The notes under the pieces: model-generated
The model's database searches: none
The model's input: only the letters and a program-made list of their open reading frames with translations
Told to the model about the DNA's origin: nothing
Translations under genes and position numbers: made by a program
Part shown: positions 26,762-34,672 of the stretch, one piece after another
Position numbering within the stretch: position 1 is the stretch's first letter
Layout of the letters: every line of letters starts with the position of its first letter
Assembly: GCA_012729535.1 (NCBI GenBank)
Contig: JAAYCY010000076.1
Coordinates: forward strand, 1-48,506
Direction: 5' to 3'
Length of the DNA: 48,506 nucleotides
From: Methanomicrobiales archaeon
GTDB taxonomy: Archaea; Halobacteriota; Methanomicrobia; Methanomicrobiales; Methanospirillaceae

Positions 26762-27931
26762 ATGATCACCCTTGCACTTGCTGGAAAACCAAACTGTGGC
26801 AAATCAACATTATACCGGGCAGCAACCATGGCTCCCGCTGAGATTGCCAATTATCCGTTTACGACAATTGATGCAAACCGGGGGGTTGCGTATGTCAGGG
26901 TTCCCTGTCCCTGTACCTCCCTTGCGCAGAGATGCGGTGTCTGCGCAGATGGTATCAGGTATATCGCAGTCCACCTGATTGATGTTGCCGGACTGGTCCC
27001 TGAGGCCCATACCGGGAAAGGTCTTGGAAACCAGTTCCTTGACCACCTCCGCCAGGCTGATGCCATTATCCAGGTGATTGATGCCAGCGGAAGTACGGAT
27101 ATTGAAGGCAACCCGGATAACCCCGGAACCCATGACCCGCTTGAAGAAATACCCATGCTTAAAACTGAAATGGCTATGTGGCTCCACGGTATCATTGAGA
27201 AACACTGGGCCAGAATGCAGCGTCAGGCACAGTCACGCACCTTTTCTATTTATGCGGGGCTGGCAGAGATCCTTGCAGGACTATCAATACGGGAAGAACA
27301 TGTTATGGATGCCGAGCGGGAAGTGGGTATGGACCTTCGTCTTGCTTCATCTGAAGAACTGGTTGCATTTTCAAAGATACTCATGAAATCTGCCAAACCG
27401 ATGATCATTGCCGGTAATAAAGCAGACCTTGCTTCTCCGGACCTTTTGGAAAAGGTAAAAAAATCAGGAGCAATTCTGACTTCAGGGGCTGCAGAGCTGG
27501 CTCTTCGATCAGCTGCCACTTCAGGTCTGATCTCGTATCATCCGGGTGATTCATCTTTTACGATTCCGGACGAAGAAAAACTCTCTGATGCCCAGAAATC
27601 CGGTCTTAGCAAGATGAAGGTTTACCTGGATCAGCATGGGGGGACAGGAGTTCAGGAAGTGATTAACAAGGCAGTTTTTGAACTGCTTGACATGATTGTG
27701 CTCTATCCGGTGGAGGATGAAACCCATCTAACAGATGGTCAGGGGAGAGTTCTTCCAGACGCATTCCTGATGAAAAAAGGATCCACTCCTCATGACCTTG
27801 CCTTTCAGGTTCACTCTGATATCGGGAACGGGTTTTTGTATGCTATTGACGCAAAGACAAAAATGAGGATAAAAGAGAGCACTATTCTGAAAGATGGCGA
27901 TATTATTAAGATCGTGAGCACAGCAAAATAA
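26762..27931 (+). CDS. YchF/Obg-like GTP/ATP-binding protein with TGS domain
   Basis: A 389-residue translation-associated NTPase. G1 is GKPNCGKST (8-16), the G3 region DVAGLVPEAHTGKGLG and G4 NKADL, followed by a C-terminal TGS domain (about 325-389, ending LKDGDIIKIVSTAK). A cysteine cluster PCPCTSLAQRCGVC follows the first switch region, as in archaeal YchF homologues, and could bind metal or sense redox state. An alpha-helical insertion (about 130-190) follows G3. The ribosome site gagga at 26751-26755 supports the ATG at 26762. Likely role: ribosome-linked nucleotide hydrolase. Confidence 0.92.
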   Translation: MITLALAGKPNCGKSTLYRAATMAPAEIANYPFTTIDANRGVAYVRVPCPCTSLAQRCGVCADGIRYIAVHLIDVAGLVPEAHTGKGLGNQFLDHLRQADAIIQVIDASGSTDIEGNPDNPGTHDPLEEIPMLKTEMAMWLHGIIEKHWARMQRQAQSRTFSIYAGLAEILAGLSIREEHVMDAEREVGMDLRLASSEELVAFSKILMKSAKPMIIAGNKADLASPDLLEKVKKSGAILTSGAAELALRSAATSGLISYHPGDSSFTIPDEEKLSDAQKSGLSKMKVYLDQHGGTGVQEVINKAVFELLDMIVLYPVEDETHLTDGQGRVLPDAFLMKKGSTPHDLAFQVHSDIGNGFLYAIDAKTKMRIKESTILKDGDIIKIVSTAK

Positions 27932-27940
27932 ATCTATATC

Positions 27941-27950
27941 TTTTTATACT
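27941..27950 (+). promoter_or_regulatory. Putative TATA box for the 106-residue gene
   Basis: The sequence tttttatact is centred about 29 bases before the ATG at 27976. No ribosome site precedes that ATG, so a leaderless or near-leaderless mRNA is likely. Confidence 0.45.
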
Positions 27951-27975
27951 AATGTATCGATAATATGGTTTAAGT

Positions 27976-28296
27976 ATGGGCGGCGAGGTATATCAGGCCC
28001 AGGTTCTGAAAAACTTCTTTGACACGATTACGGGTACCGATAGGAATCTGACCCGTATTTATATGTGCGTTATCAGCCTTGCCAAACTCCGCGGTGAAGA
28101 CGTGGAGATGATTGGTCATCTTGTAGAGCAACTCAGGCAGAGTAAAGTTAAGAAAGAACTCTCCATTGATGTACTTGATTATATGTGTGGTATCGCTTCA
28201 GATCTTGAAATAACGGCGGTAAAAACTGCATTCGGAGTCAAGGAAATATCTGAGGTTGTTCAGGACTTTGATTCGGTGAGCCTGGACAGTTTGTAA
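27976..28296 (+). CDS. Conserved-looking small protein of unknown function
   Basis: A 106-residue soluble, mostly helical protein (MGGEVYQAQVLKNFFDTITG at the start; LTRIYMCVISLAKLRGEDVE; IGHLVEQLRQSKVKKELS). It is rich in acidic residues with two internal Cys and carries no signal peptide, membrane segment or metal motif. I do not recognise it. It has its own TATA-like element and lies between the YchF-type gene and a sugar-nucleotide gene, all on the plus strand. Even codon use and a good start region support it as real. Confidence 0.7.
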   Translation: MGGEVYQAQVLKNFFDTITGTDRNLTRIYMCVISLAKLRGEDVEMIGHLVEQLRQSKVKKELSIDVLDYMCGIASDLEITAVKTAFGVKEISEVVQDFDSVSLDSL

Positions 28297-28360
28297 CTTT
28301 TTTCCGGTTGTTTGATATCTCCCTGCGATCTTAAATGTGCAGGAAACCTACATAACCGAT

Positions 28361-29539
28361 ATGAAGGTCTGTATCATGTGTGGAGGCGAGGGAACACGTC
28401 TTCGCCCGCTTACATTTGAACGCCCGAAGCCCTGTATTCCAATCGTAAACAAACCTTCAATTGAACACCTGGTTTCACATCTCTCAAACCTTGGATTTCA
28501 TGATATCATCATAACGGTTGGATATAAAGGCGATACTATCGAGCAGGATCTAGGAAATGGATCCTTATATGGGACTACCATCAGTTACGTGTATGAAGAG
28601 ACGAAACTGGGAACAGCCGGCAGTGTAAAGAATGCAAAGCACCTCCTTGGTGACAAACCATTCCTCGTTGTTGGCGGTGACCATGTCACCGATTTAAATC
28701 TCCTTGAATTTTACCGCGAACATCTGAAGAGTTCACCAATAATTACTATCGGTCTTATCAGCGTTGATGATCCTTCTGAATATGGTATTGCAGAGATTGA
28801 TGTTGAAAACCATATTCGGAGGTTTCGGGAAAAGCCCGGGCCTGGAGAGATTTTCTCTAACCTTGCATCCACCGGCATGTACGTCTGCTCTCCTGACATT
28901 TTTAACTATATACCTGACAATACCAAGTTTGATTTTGCAAAAAACCTCTTTCCTCTGCTCATGGAAAAAGGAATGTTACTTAATGGATGGCTTGCACGTG
29001 GGAACTGGTCTGATGTTGGCAGTCCGGCTTCTCTTCGGGTGGCTGAAAAATGGAAACTCCAGGATATGATCTCCACGAGTATATCAGGTGACATGGATAT
29101 CAAAAACGCTCATGTCATGGGGCCTGTTGATTTTGGAGGTTCTATCTATGTCGGTCACAACAGCAGGATTGTGGGGCCGGTGGCAATCGGGAGTGGGACA
29201 TCCATCGGGGACAATGTTCTCATCGGTCCGTATACCTCAATAGGAAGAAATTGTATCATCAGAAACAATGTCCGTGTCCTTTCCTCCTCTCTTTATAACC
29301 GGGTGGTTATCGGACAGGGGACTTCAGTCTCCGGTGCCATTATTGATAATGATGCCATGATCGGCGATTCATGCAGCGTGGAACATGGTTCAGTTATTGG
29401 ACCTAGAACCGTTCTGCGCAACAGGGTTACTGTGCATTCCAACACACGCATCTGGCCTGATATGATCATCTCTGATGGCAGCGTTGTTGCAGAGCACCAG
29501 CTTAATGATGCCTATGATACCCGGTGTGAAGGATCCTGA
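28361..29539 (+). CDS. Sugar-phosphate nucleotidyltransferase with left-handed beta-helix domain (GlmU-like)
   Basis: Makes an NDP-sugar from a sugar-1-phosphate. The 392-residue protein has the N-terminal nucleotidyltransferase domain (1-230) with GGEGTRLRPLT and RPKPCIPIVNKP, Asp in VVGGDHVTD and FREKPG. The C-terminal half (about 245-385) is a hexapeptide-repeat beta-helix (IGSGTSIGDNVLIGPYTSIG). Archaeal homologues act on glucose-1-P or GlcNAc-1-P/mannose-1-P; the sugar cannot be read here. I chose the ATG at 28361, where the nucleotide-binding strand begins; the frame extends to a GTG at 28337. The product would feed surface glycans or N-glycosylation. The 3' end overlaps the convergent CBS gene by 28 bases. 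Confidence 0.92.
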   Translation: MKVCIMCGGEGTRLRPLTFERPKPCIPIVNKPSIEHLVSHLSNLGFHDIIITVGYKGDTIEQDLGNGSLYGTTISYVYEETKLGTAGSVKNAKHLLGDKPFLVVGGDHVTDLNLLEFYREHLKSSPIITIGLISVDDPSEYGIAEIDVENHIRRFREKPGPGEIFSNLASTGMYVCSPDIFNYIPDNTKFDFAKNLFPLLMEKGMLLNGWLARGNWSDVGSPASLRVAEKWKLQDMISTSISGDMDIKNAHVMGPVDFGGSIYVGHNSRIVGPVAIGSGTSIGDNVLIGPYTSIGRNCIIRNNVRVLSSSLYNRVVIGQGTSVSGAIIDNDAMIGDSCSVEHGSVIGPRTVLRNRVTVHSNTRIWPDMIISDGSVVAEHQLNDAYDTRCEGS

Positions 29540-30342
29540 TGCTGGTCAGGGACTATGGTTCCCATCCCCCCAAACCGGTGGGTGCCTGCAATGAGTGGAT
29601 GACGGGCATAGTCCATTATTGAGATATCATCAATTGTTTTTAGATTCATGGCCTTTGCTGTCCGTTCAAGGCCCAGCTCAATATTTTCCACAATCTCGAT
29701 AATATATGCTTCAAGAATCTTGATGCCAAGTTTTCTGGCAGCGACAGCACGATGATGCCCGTCCACCAGGATCATTCTGGTCGGTTTTTTGATCACAATA
29801 ACCGGTTCGGCAAGACCTTTTTTAATTTCATATATTCTGCCTTCCAGTTCGTCCATGTAAATTCGTGACTGGGTAGGGAGCAGGGTCTGGACCTGAACGG
29901 GACCTTTTGCAAGATGAGGTTTTATTTCATGCAGACGTTCGAGAGTATCCATTAATTTGTATACCTTTTCTGGTGATACGTGTTCTATCTGCGATCTGAC
30001 TACATCAGTATTTGAGATAATTCCCAGGAGTTGGTTTTTTTCATTTACTACCGGCAGTTTTTGTATTCCAGATCGGATTATAACCCGTGCAACGTCACCA
30101 ATTGCCATTTCAGGTTCTGCCACTATCAAATGGTGGCTCATTATCTCCCTAACCGGTGTGTCCGGATGTACAAAGAGAAGGTCACGTGCTGCGATATATC
30201 CGACTACAATGTTCCCGTCAACAACCGGAAATCCGTCATGGGAGGTGACCTTGATTGCATGAATTACTTCTCGCGCGTTTCCCGTCACTGGAACGGTATC
30301 CACGTCAGAGGTCATGTAATCCCGGACCCTCTTTTTATCCAT
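29512..30342 (-). CDS. CBS-pair protein fused to a ParB-like domain
   Basis: A 276-residue cytoplasmic protein. Residues 5-115 are two CBS domains (DYMTSDVDTVPV; SHHLIVAEPEMAIGDVA), which usually bind adenosyl ligands. After a linker, residues about 150-235 resemble the ParB/Srx-type domain, including VDGHHRAVAARKLG near 193-206. ParB-fold domains in this subgroup can be CTP-binding, nuclease or kinase-like; here there is no helix-turn-helix after it. The fusion suggests a ligand-controlled catalytic or regulatory activity that is not known. The ribosome site ggtgag sits 8 bases before the ATG. Confidence 0.85.
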   Translation of the reverse strand: MDKKRVRDYMTSDVDTVPVTGNAREVIHAIKVTSHDGFPVVDGNIVVGYIAARDLLFVHPDTPVREIMSHHLIVAEPEMAIGDVARVIIRSGIQKLPVVNEKNQLLGIISNTDVVRSQIEHVSPEKVYKLMDTLERLHEIKPHLAKGPVQVQTLLPTQSRIYMDELEGRIYEIKKGLAEPVIVIKKPTRMILVDGHHRAVAARKLGIKILEAYIIEIVENIELGLERTAKAMNLKTIDDISIMDYARHPLIAGTHRFGGMGTIVPDQHQDPSHRVS

Positions 30343-30409
30343 ACGAATCTTCTCACCCTGTGCAGGTAAGAATCCATCGTTTCACAGTCTTGAGTCTTTT
30401 GGGCATCCG

Positions 30410-30417
30410 GTATAAAA
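30410..30417 (+). promoter_or_regulatory. Putative TATA box for the FKBP-like gene
   Basis: The sequence gtataaaa predicts a start near 30440, leaving about 36 bases of leader with ggcaggga before the ATG at 30476. It also makes the upstream in-frame TTG at 30437 unlikely as a start. Confidence 0.45.
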
Positions 30418-30475
30418 TCCGGGCGACATCACTGGATTGTATCCTTTATCTTCCGGCAGGGATTACGTAATAGGA

Positions 30476-31201
30476 ATGAAAGGATTCCGCCACCAGCCTT
30501 CAGAACTAAAGAAAGAAATAAACTGGACGAAAATTGGAATTGTCGCAGTTTGTGTTCTTATGGCTGTCTTTATGGTTGTATCAATGTTCGGGATGTCATG
30601 GCTGAACATTTTCACGCAGGCAAAGCCAGGAAACAGTGCAACGGTTGATTTTACATTCCTTGACGCGCAGAATCGTCCCGTCATTTCGAGTATACTCTCA
30701 ACCATCACGAAAGTAACTGATCCAAACCAGATCTCGTTTAAAGCAAACTCGTTAATTGTTCAGGTAAATAGTCCTGCAGAAACTGATCTTATACCTATTC
30801 AGGCTGTAAATCCGAACAACGCTGTTGGAGTCATCGAATTCGGATTATTCGGGGCAGAAATTGAGATGATTAGTTCCTCTCTTGAGGGTATGAGAGTAGG
30901 AGAGTCTAAAACCATCACAAATCCATATGCCGGACAGATGGCAAGGGAGATGACGGTTGACCAGTTTGCAAATATTTCCGGTGAATCATTCGCTAATGTA
31001 CAGATGGGAGAACAGGTGCCTCTTGCATTCATCGACCAGCCACAAATCCCTATGGATAATTCGACTCCAAATTCATATATCCGGATTGCTACCGTTGTGG
31101 GCAGGGATGAACATAATATTACATTAAATTACGGGTATCCGACAATTGAAGTAACCCTGTCTGAACTTGCAACAGGCAGTGGCTCATCGTCCCTGTTCTG
31201 A
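30476..31201 (+). CDS. Membrane-anchored FKBP/SlyD-like protein
   Basis: A 241-residue protein with one N-terminal transmembrane segment (about 18-40, GIVAVCVLMAVFMVVSMFG) and an outside domain. That domain carries a pattern like FKBP-type prolyl isomerases: VIEFGLFGAEIEMISSSLEG followed by MRVGESKTITNPYAG (the GMkvGekk motif), then an insert and ITLNYGYPTIEVTLSE, resembling the end of SlyD domains (usually NHPLAGKTLxF). Typical active-site aromatics are only partly present, so isomerase activity is uncertain. A role in folding proteins outside the membrane is an inference. The gene ends at a T-run. Confidence 0.6.
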   Translation: MKGFRHQPSELKKEINWTKIGIVAVCVLMAVFMVVSMFGMSWLNIFTQAKPGNSATVDFTFLDAQNRPVISSILSTITKVTDPNQISFKANSLIVQVNSPAETDLIPIQAVNPNNAVGVIEFGLFGAEIEMISSSLEGMRVGESKTITNPYAGQMAREMTVDQFANISGESFANVQMGEQVPLAFIDQPQIPMDNSTPNSYIRIATVVGRDEHNITLNYGYPTIEVTLSELATGSGSSSLF

Positions 31202-31233
31202 TAATCGCAGGTTTGATTCATCTATCATTATCC

Positions 31234-31249
31234 CTTTTTTTTAAAAAAA
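31234..31249. terminator. Bidirectional T-run/A-run terminator between convergent genes
   Basis: Nine Ts (31234-31242) followed by seven As (31243-31249) lie between the FKBP-like stop at 31201 and the zinc-finger stop at 31250. T-runs alone can end archaeal transcription, and this one works for both strands, though the minus run directly abuts the stop codon. Confidence 0.5.
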
Positions 31250-31831
31250 TTACAGCCGGTAGGCATAAACCCGTTTAATTTTGTTTGCTACCTCATATTT
31301 TCCCCGTCTCCGCTGAATCATTCCGTTCCGAAGGCAGATATGGTCAATTCTGGCTCTTACGTTGTCGATTTTAACAATTTCATCAATGGTGAACCGATCA
31401 TCCCCATCACATGCAACATACATGGGCAGGGTTTTTTTTCCGTCATGTACTGATATTCTTACAATTACTTCGTCAATGGCACGGGTCCAGATTGTGTCAA
31501 TCTCTTCAGCAATTGCTTTAGTCACCCGTTTATCTTTAATTTCAATAGACATGATCTCAACGCCGGCACCTTCACCGTCGTCTTTTTCAGCTACGATGTA
31601 ATCTCCTACCTCTATCAGTTCTCCTTTCATCAGTTCTGCTTTGGCAACATAGGAATCAGATTCCCTGCTTACAATAGTCTTGACGATGACAGGTTCAGGT
31701 TCAGGAGGAAGAGGCCTTCGGCTGGTCAGTCCGCACACCGTACATCGCGTGATGAGATCGCGTGATTCACTTAATATCTCCTGTTCAGTCTCTTCTTTAC
31801 AGGTGGAACAGTATGCTTCAATCAGATCCAT
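31250..31831 (-). CDS. HVO_0476-type archaeal zinc-finger protein
   Basis: A 193-residue protein. The N-terminal zinc ribbon has Cys8, Cys11, Cys30 and Cys33 (CSTC and CTVC). A Pro-rich hinge (RRPLPPEPEP) is followed by a beta-rich C-terminal domain with GDYIVAEKDDGEGAG and RRRGKYEVANKIKRVYAYRL. The family is conserved across Euryarchaeota without a known function; the zinc ribbon and basic tail suggest nucleic-acid binding. Divergent from the DUF371 gene with only 31 bases between starts. Confidence 0.85.
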   Translation of the reverse strand: MDLIEAYCSTCKEETEQEILSESRDLITRCTVCGLTSRRPLPPEPEPVIVKTIVSRESDSYVAKAELMKGELIEVGDYIVAEKDDGEGAGVEIMSIEIKDKRVTKAIAEEIDTIWTRAIDEVIVRISVHDGKKTLPMYVACDGDDRFTIDEIVKIDNVRARIDHICLRNGMIQRRRGKYEVANKIKRVYAYRL

Positions 31832-31833
31832 TG

Positions 31834-31862
31834 ATTACAAATGGAAGAGAGTGTGTAAATAC
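31834..31862. promoter_or_regulatory. Interleaved divergent promoters
   Basis: The 31-base gap between divergent start codons (31831 minus, 31863 plus) holds gattacaaat centred about 26 bases before the plus start and, on the minus strand, GTATTTACAC centred about 27 bases before the minus start. Each TATA-like box thus lies next to the other gene's start codon, and both mRNAs would be leaderless. Confidence 0.4.
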
Positions 31863-32294
31863 ATGGTCAGAGTAGAGGAGCATCTTGTTGCATATGGGCA
31901 TCCACATGTGACTGCAACACACCGCACTACGTTTGAAATAACCCGTGAAGAGGAACTCACCCCGGCTGGCAGTTGTATCATCGCTATTGGTTCAGATAAG
32001 GGAGCAGCAGATCTAAATAGCCGGTTTTGTACAGTATTAAGGCTGCCCGGTGCTTCTCTAATAACCACTCTTACCTGTGGTAAATATTCAATAACTGTCA
32101 GATCAAAGGGCGATCCATCTCTGGAACTCTCCCACCCGACTGACCTCGTATGGAGACGATCAGTCTTTACCTGCAACCGGACTATTGGGGTATGTGCTGA
32201 TCACACAGCGCAGGATTTTTCCCGGGAGATGGTTTCATTGCTCAGGGAGGGTGCACAACTTGAGGTCTTACTGGTTGCCACCTGCGGGGATTGA
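31863..32294 (+). CDS. DUF371 family protein
   Basis: A 143-residue protein matching the archaeal DUF371 pattern: AYGHPHVTATHRTTFEITRE at the N-terminus, then ELTPAGSCIIAIGSDKGAAD and a C-terminal EVLLVATC. Function unknown. The plus-strand frame is open upstream to 31680, but that part overlaps the zinc-finger gene on the other strand and lacks the family pattern; the ATG at 31863 starts two residues before the conserved region. An open frame on the opposite strand here is a shadow. Confidence 0.82.
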   Translation: MVRVEEHLVAYGHPHVTATHRTTFEITREEELTPAGSCIIAIGSDKGAADLNSRFCTVLRLPGASLITTLTCGKYSITVRSKGDPSLELSHPTDLVWRRSVFTCNRTIGVCADHTAQDFSREMVSLLREGAQLEVLLVATCGD

Positions 32295-32299
32295 CAGAA

Positions 32300-32328
32300 T
32301 TATCAGATAACGTGCGGATTTTATCAGA
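32300..32328 (+). promoter_or_regulatory. 8-bp direct repeat 21 bases apart, upstream of a TATA box
   Basis: ttatcaga occurs at 32300-32307 and 32321-32328, exactly two helical turns apart, ending 6 bases before the TATA box of the small membrane protein gene. This is the position expected for an activator or repressor binding the same DNA face. Confidence 0.35.
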
Positions 32329-32333
32329 CTCTA

Positions 32334-32343
32334 ATTTATAAAT
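32334..32343 (+). promoter_or_regulatory. TATA box for the 59-residue membrane protein
   Basis: The sequence atttataaat is a strong archaeal TATA match. It predicts a start near 32365 and a leader of about 27 bases containing the ribosome site ttggaggat. Confidence 0.6.
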
Positions 32344-32391
32344 ATCTTCATAACATACGATTTATAGAGAATCGATTGGAGGATTAATCAG

Positions 32392-32571
32392 ATGGATAAA
32401 ATGGGTCTTGGAATGTTGATCATTGGGATAATACTGGTTATTGGCGGTGCCTATGGAATCTGGTATTTCCTGCCTGATGTAATCAACGTAGTAAAGGGAG
32501 CTATAGGAATCGTTGCCCTTCTTATTGGCATTATGCTTGCCGGTATCGGTTTTATCCTGGTAAAGGATTAA
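32392..32571 (+). CDS. Small 59-residue integral membrane protein
   Basis: A short gene with strong signals: TATA box at 32334, ribosome site tggagga at 32377-32383, and ATG at 32392. The product has two hydrophobic segments (about 5-27, LGMLIIGIILVIGGAYGIWY; and about 36-56, GAIGIVALLIGIMLAGIGFI) with a short polar turn (PDVIN) and a Lys-Asp end, so a helical hairpin in the membrane. I do not recognise the family. The last 20 bases overlap the end of the convergent methyltransferase gene. Confidence 0.8.
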   Translation: MDKMGLGMLIIGIILVIGGAYGIWYFLPDVINVVKGAIGIVALLIGIMLAGIGFILVKD

Positions 32572-33202
32572 TTCCCGGTTCATTTCTTTTATTTGTAATC
32601 CGGTTGATAACATGAATTTCTACCGGAATTTCAAGCTTTTCATGTGAATGAAACCAGAAGGTTTTAGGAATCATGAGTCCAGCCTGTATTGAGGAAGTAA
32701 TCTCCCCTCTGTCCTGGATATATGCTGAGAGGAAAGGGGTTGATCCACCATTGAAGATCCCGTAAATAACATCTGACTTTTCTAGTGCCATGTCAATAAA
32801 GGGGCGATCAGCATGTTCGGTTTGTGCACCAAACGGAGGATTCATGATAACCGTATCAACACTTGGGATAAGTTCATGGGCATTCGGATCAGTAATGTCA
32901 ATCCTGATAAACCGGATAGTACATCCTAGGTCAAGAGCATTTTCTTCGGCAATACTAATGGCTTCTACGTCATCTTCAACTGCGATAACCCCCGCTCCGA
33001 GTAATGCTGCTCCAATTGCGAGAATACCGGTTCCACAGCCAAGGTCCAGGACCTTTTTTCCCTCGATGTCTCCTGCAAGCCATGCTGTATGGAGAAGCCG
33101 GGCTGCAAGCGGGGCAGGTGTCTGGTATTGTTCACGCCCGGCAATGGGATTTTTAAATCCTGATACTCTTTGAATAAGCATCTCAAGCTGACGAAGTTTC
33201 AT
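32552..33202 (-). CDS. METTL5-like N6-adenine (rRNA) methyltransferase
   Basis: A 216-residue class I SAM-dependent methyltransferase (COG2263). SAM-binding motif: DLGCGTGILAIGA (53-65). The catalytic NPPFG (121-125), which is the N6-adenine signature, is followed by QTEHADRPFIDMAL, a METTL5 hallmark. Human METTL5 methylates 18S rRNA at A1832, so the archaeal protein is expected to act on small-subunit rRNA. A TRM112-like partner is not visible in the window. The start overlaps the dph2 stop in ATGA, the last junction of the ppsA operon. Confidence 0.9.
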   Translation of the reverse strand: MKLRQLEMLIQRVSGFKNPIAGREQYQTPAPLAARLLHTAWLAGDIEGKKVLDLGCGTGILAIGAALLGAGVIAVEDDVEAISIAEENALDLGCTIRFIRIDITDPNAHELIPSVDTVIMNPPFGAQTEHADRPFIDMALEKSDVIYGIFNGGSTPFLSAYIQDRGEITSSIQAGLMIPKTFWFHSHEKLEIPVEIHVINRITNKRNEPGINPLPG

Positions 33203-34140
33203 AGTATCTCATCTATTTCGTAGTCTTCAAATTCCCTGATTCCACAGAGAATTTCAAATTCAGCAGGTGTCAGCACCGGAACAGGAAACCGTGTCTGGTC
33301 ATCATAAGCAAGACGTGGACAGGCTGTATTCACGAAGCATTGAAAACCGAGATTGAGCAACTGGTCCGGTGTCACTTCCCGTATCATGACGATATATGCC
33401 CGGGGCGAGAGACTGCAGAGTTTTTCTGCAGTTTCTATTCTGCATTGACCGGTTTTTTCAGAGACCAGGATGCCAAATGATTCTGCCTTGCGTGCTTTTT
33501 CAATAAGGGCAAATCTTATCCGGAGCAACCGGTCAGCATCAGGTTCATTGATCTCTCTGGTAATTGGATCACAGGCAAAAACCCTCGCACTGGTTGCAAG
33601 TCTGATACCGATGGGATGGAAAAGGCCAGTCCCAAGGAAAATAATTTCTTTTTCTCCTGTCTTTCTAGCTCCATCAAATGAACATCCAAGAACCTGACCT
33701 CGCAAAGGTGTCCGGGGTGATGCTTCGGCAATGATTGCTTCGATGCCAGCCTGATGAAGAATTTGTGCGGCAGCAGGTAGGAGGTGAGCATGTTGCACGG
33801 TTGTTACGAGGCCTGCTTTTGATCCGGAAAGCAGAGGGATGACATCGTGGATGACATCTAAAGCCGCATCAACTTTCCATGGTTCATACAGTACACGTTC
33901 AGTATGGTCAACTGGTGTATGCCCGATATGTACCAGAACATCTGCATTATCCCTGGCACATAGATCAAGATCGCATGCTCCATAACAGGGATCACCACTG
34001 ATTATCACGTCAAACCCCTGAGATCGAAGATCAGAGGCAATGGTTGGAAGTTTCCTCTTTAATCCTTCAGGTGCCTGTAGTGCGATCCGCTTGTATCCCT
34101 TCTCTTTCAGCCGGCGATACAGGTCATGAAGTCTGATCAA
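33199..34140 (-). CDS. dph2: Diphthamide biosynthesis radical enzyme
   Basis: Transfers the 3-amino-3-carboxypropyl group of SAM to a histidine of elongation factor 2, the first step of diphthamide. The 313-residue protein has three cysteines in the positions that hold the 4Fe-4S cluster in archaeal Dph2: Cys56 (GDPCYGACD), Cys153 (LGCSFDGA) and Cys274 ([11 protein letters not shown]). APEGLKRKL at the start is also typical. It overlaps hpt by 17 bases and the methyltransferase by 4, in an operon that otherwise joins metabolic and translation genes. Confidence 0.95.
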   Translation of the reverse strand: MIRLHDLYRRLKEKGYKRIALQAPEGLKRKLPTIASDLRSQGFDVIISGDPCYGACDLDLCARDNADVLVHIGHTPVDHTERVLYEPWKVDAALDVIHDVIPLLSGSKAGLVTTVQHAHLLPAAAQILHQAGIEAIIAEASPRTPLRGQVLGCSFDGARKTGEKEIIFLGTGLFHPIGIRLATSARVFACDPITREINEPDADRLLRIRFALIEKARKAESFGILVSEKTGQCRIETAEKLCSLSPRAYIVMIREVTPDQLLNLGFQCFVNTACPRLAYDDQTRFPVPVLTPAEFEILCGIREFEDYEIDEIL

Positions 34141-34672
34141 CTATTTTCACCGAATCTGTCACTTCTATGGATACCAGGTAAGAATAGGGAAGATTAAGCA
34201 CAGGATTTCCCTTTTTTATAACAAATCCTATGTCCACGATTTTTGCACCAATTGTCTGGAGAGCCAGGATGATCCCATTCATGGTACCACCCGTACTGAT
34301 AACATCGTCTATCAGGATTACACGGTCACCTGAATTAATCCCGTTAATGTACATTTCACCTTGTGAATATCCTGTCACCTGGCAGACATCACATTCTCCT
34401 GAAATCCCGTATTTTCGTTTCCTGATTATGTTTAAGGGAATATCTGTCATGAGTGACAGAGTTGTTCCGATGGGTATGCCCATTGCTTCCGCGGTAATGA
34501 TATAGCTGATATCTTCAAGATTTAAGAGCCGGATCATACCTGTTGCAATTTCACGAAGCAATCCTGGTTCCACGAAGGGGACTCCATCGGTAATCGGGTG
34601 AACAAAATAGTTATATTCTCCTTTTTTTACGATTGGACAGGTTAATAATGACTTAGTGAGCAGGGGGTACAT
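34124..34672 (-). CDS. hpt: Hypoxanthine/guanine (purine) phosphoribosyltransferase, archaeal type
   Basis: Salvages purine bases with PRPP. The 182-residue protein carries the PRPP motif [13 protein letters not shown] (about 120-132), [16 protein letters not shown] upstream, and the archaeal HGPRTase C-terminal style. The ATG at 34672 is preceded at 7 bases by ggag and begins MYPLLTKSL; the in-frame TTG at 34684 is less likely. It overlaps mfnA by 20 bases and dph2 by 17. Base preference between hypoxanthine, guanine and adenine cannot be settled by eye. Confidence 0.88.
   Translation of the reverse strand: MYPLLTKSLLTCPIVKKGEYNYFVHPITDGVPFVEPGLLREIATGMIRLLNLEDISYIITAEAMGIPIGTTLSLMTDIPLNIIRKRKYGISGECDVCQVTGYSQGEMYINGINSGDRVILIDDVISTGGTMNGIILALQTIGAKIVDIGFVIKKGNPVLNLPYSYLVSIEVTDSVKIVDQTS

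Noticed and set aside
31835-32176. 113-residue minus-strand open frame opposite DUF371
   Set aside because: The plus strand carries the recognisable DUF371 pattern starting at 31863; the minus frame does not resemble any family.
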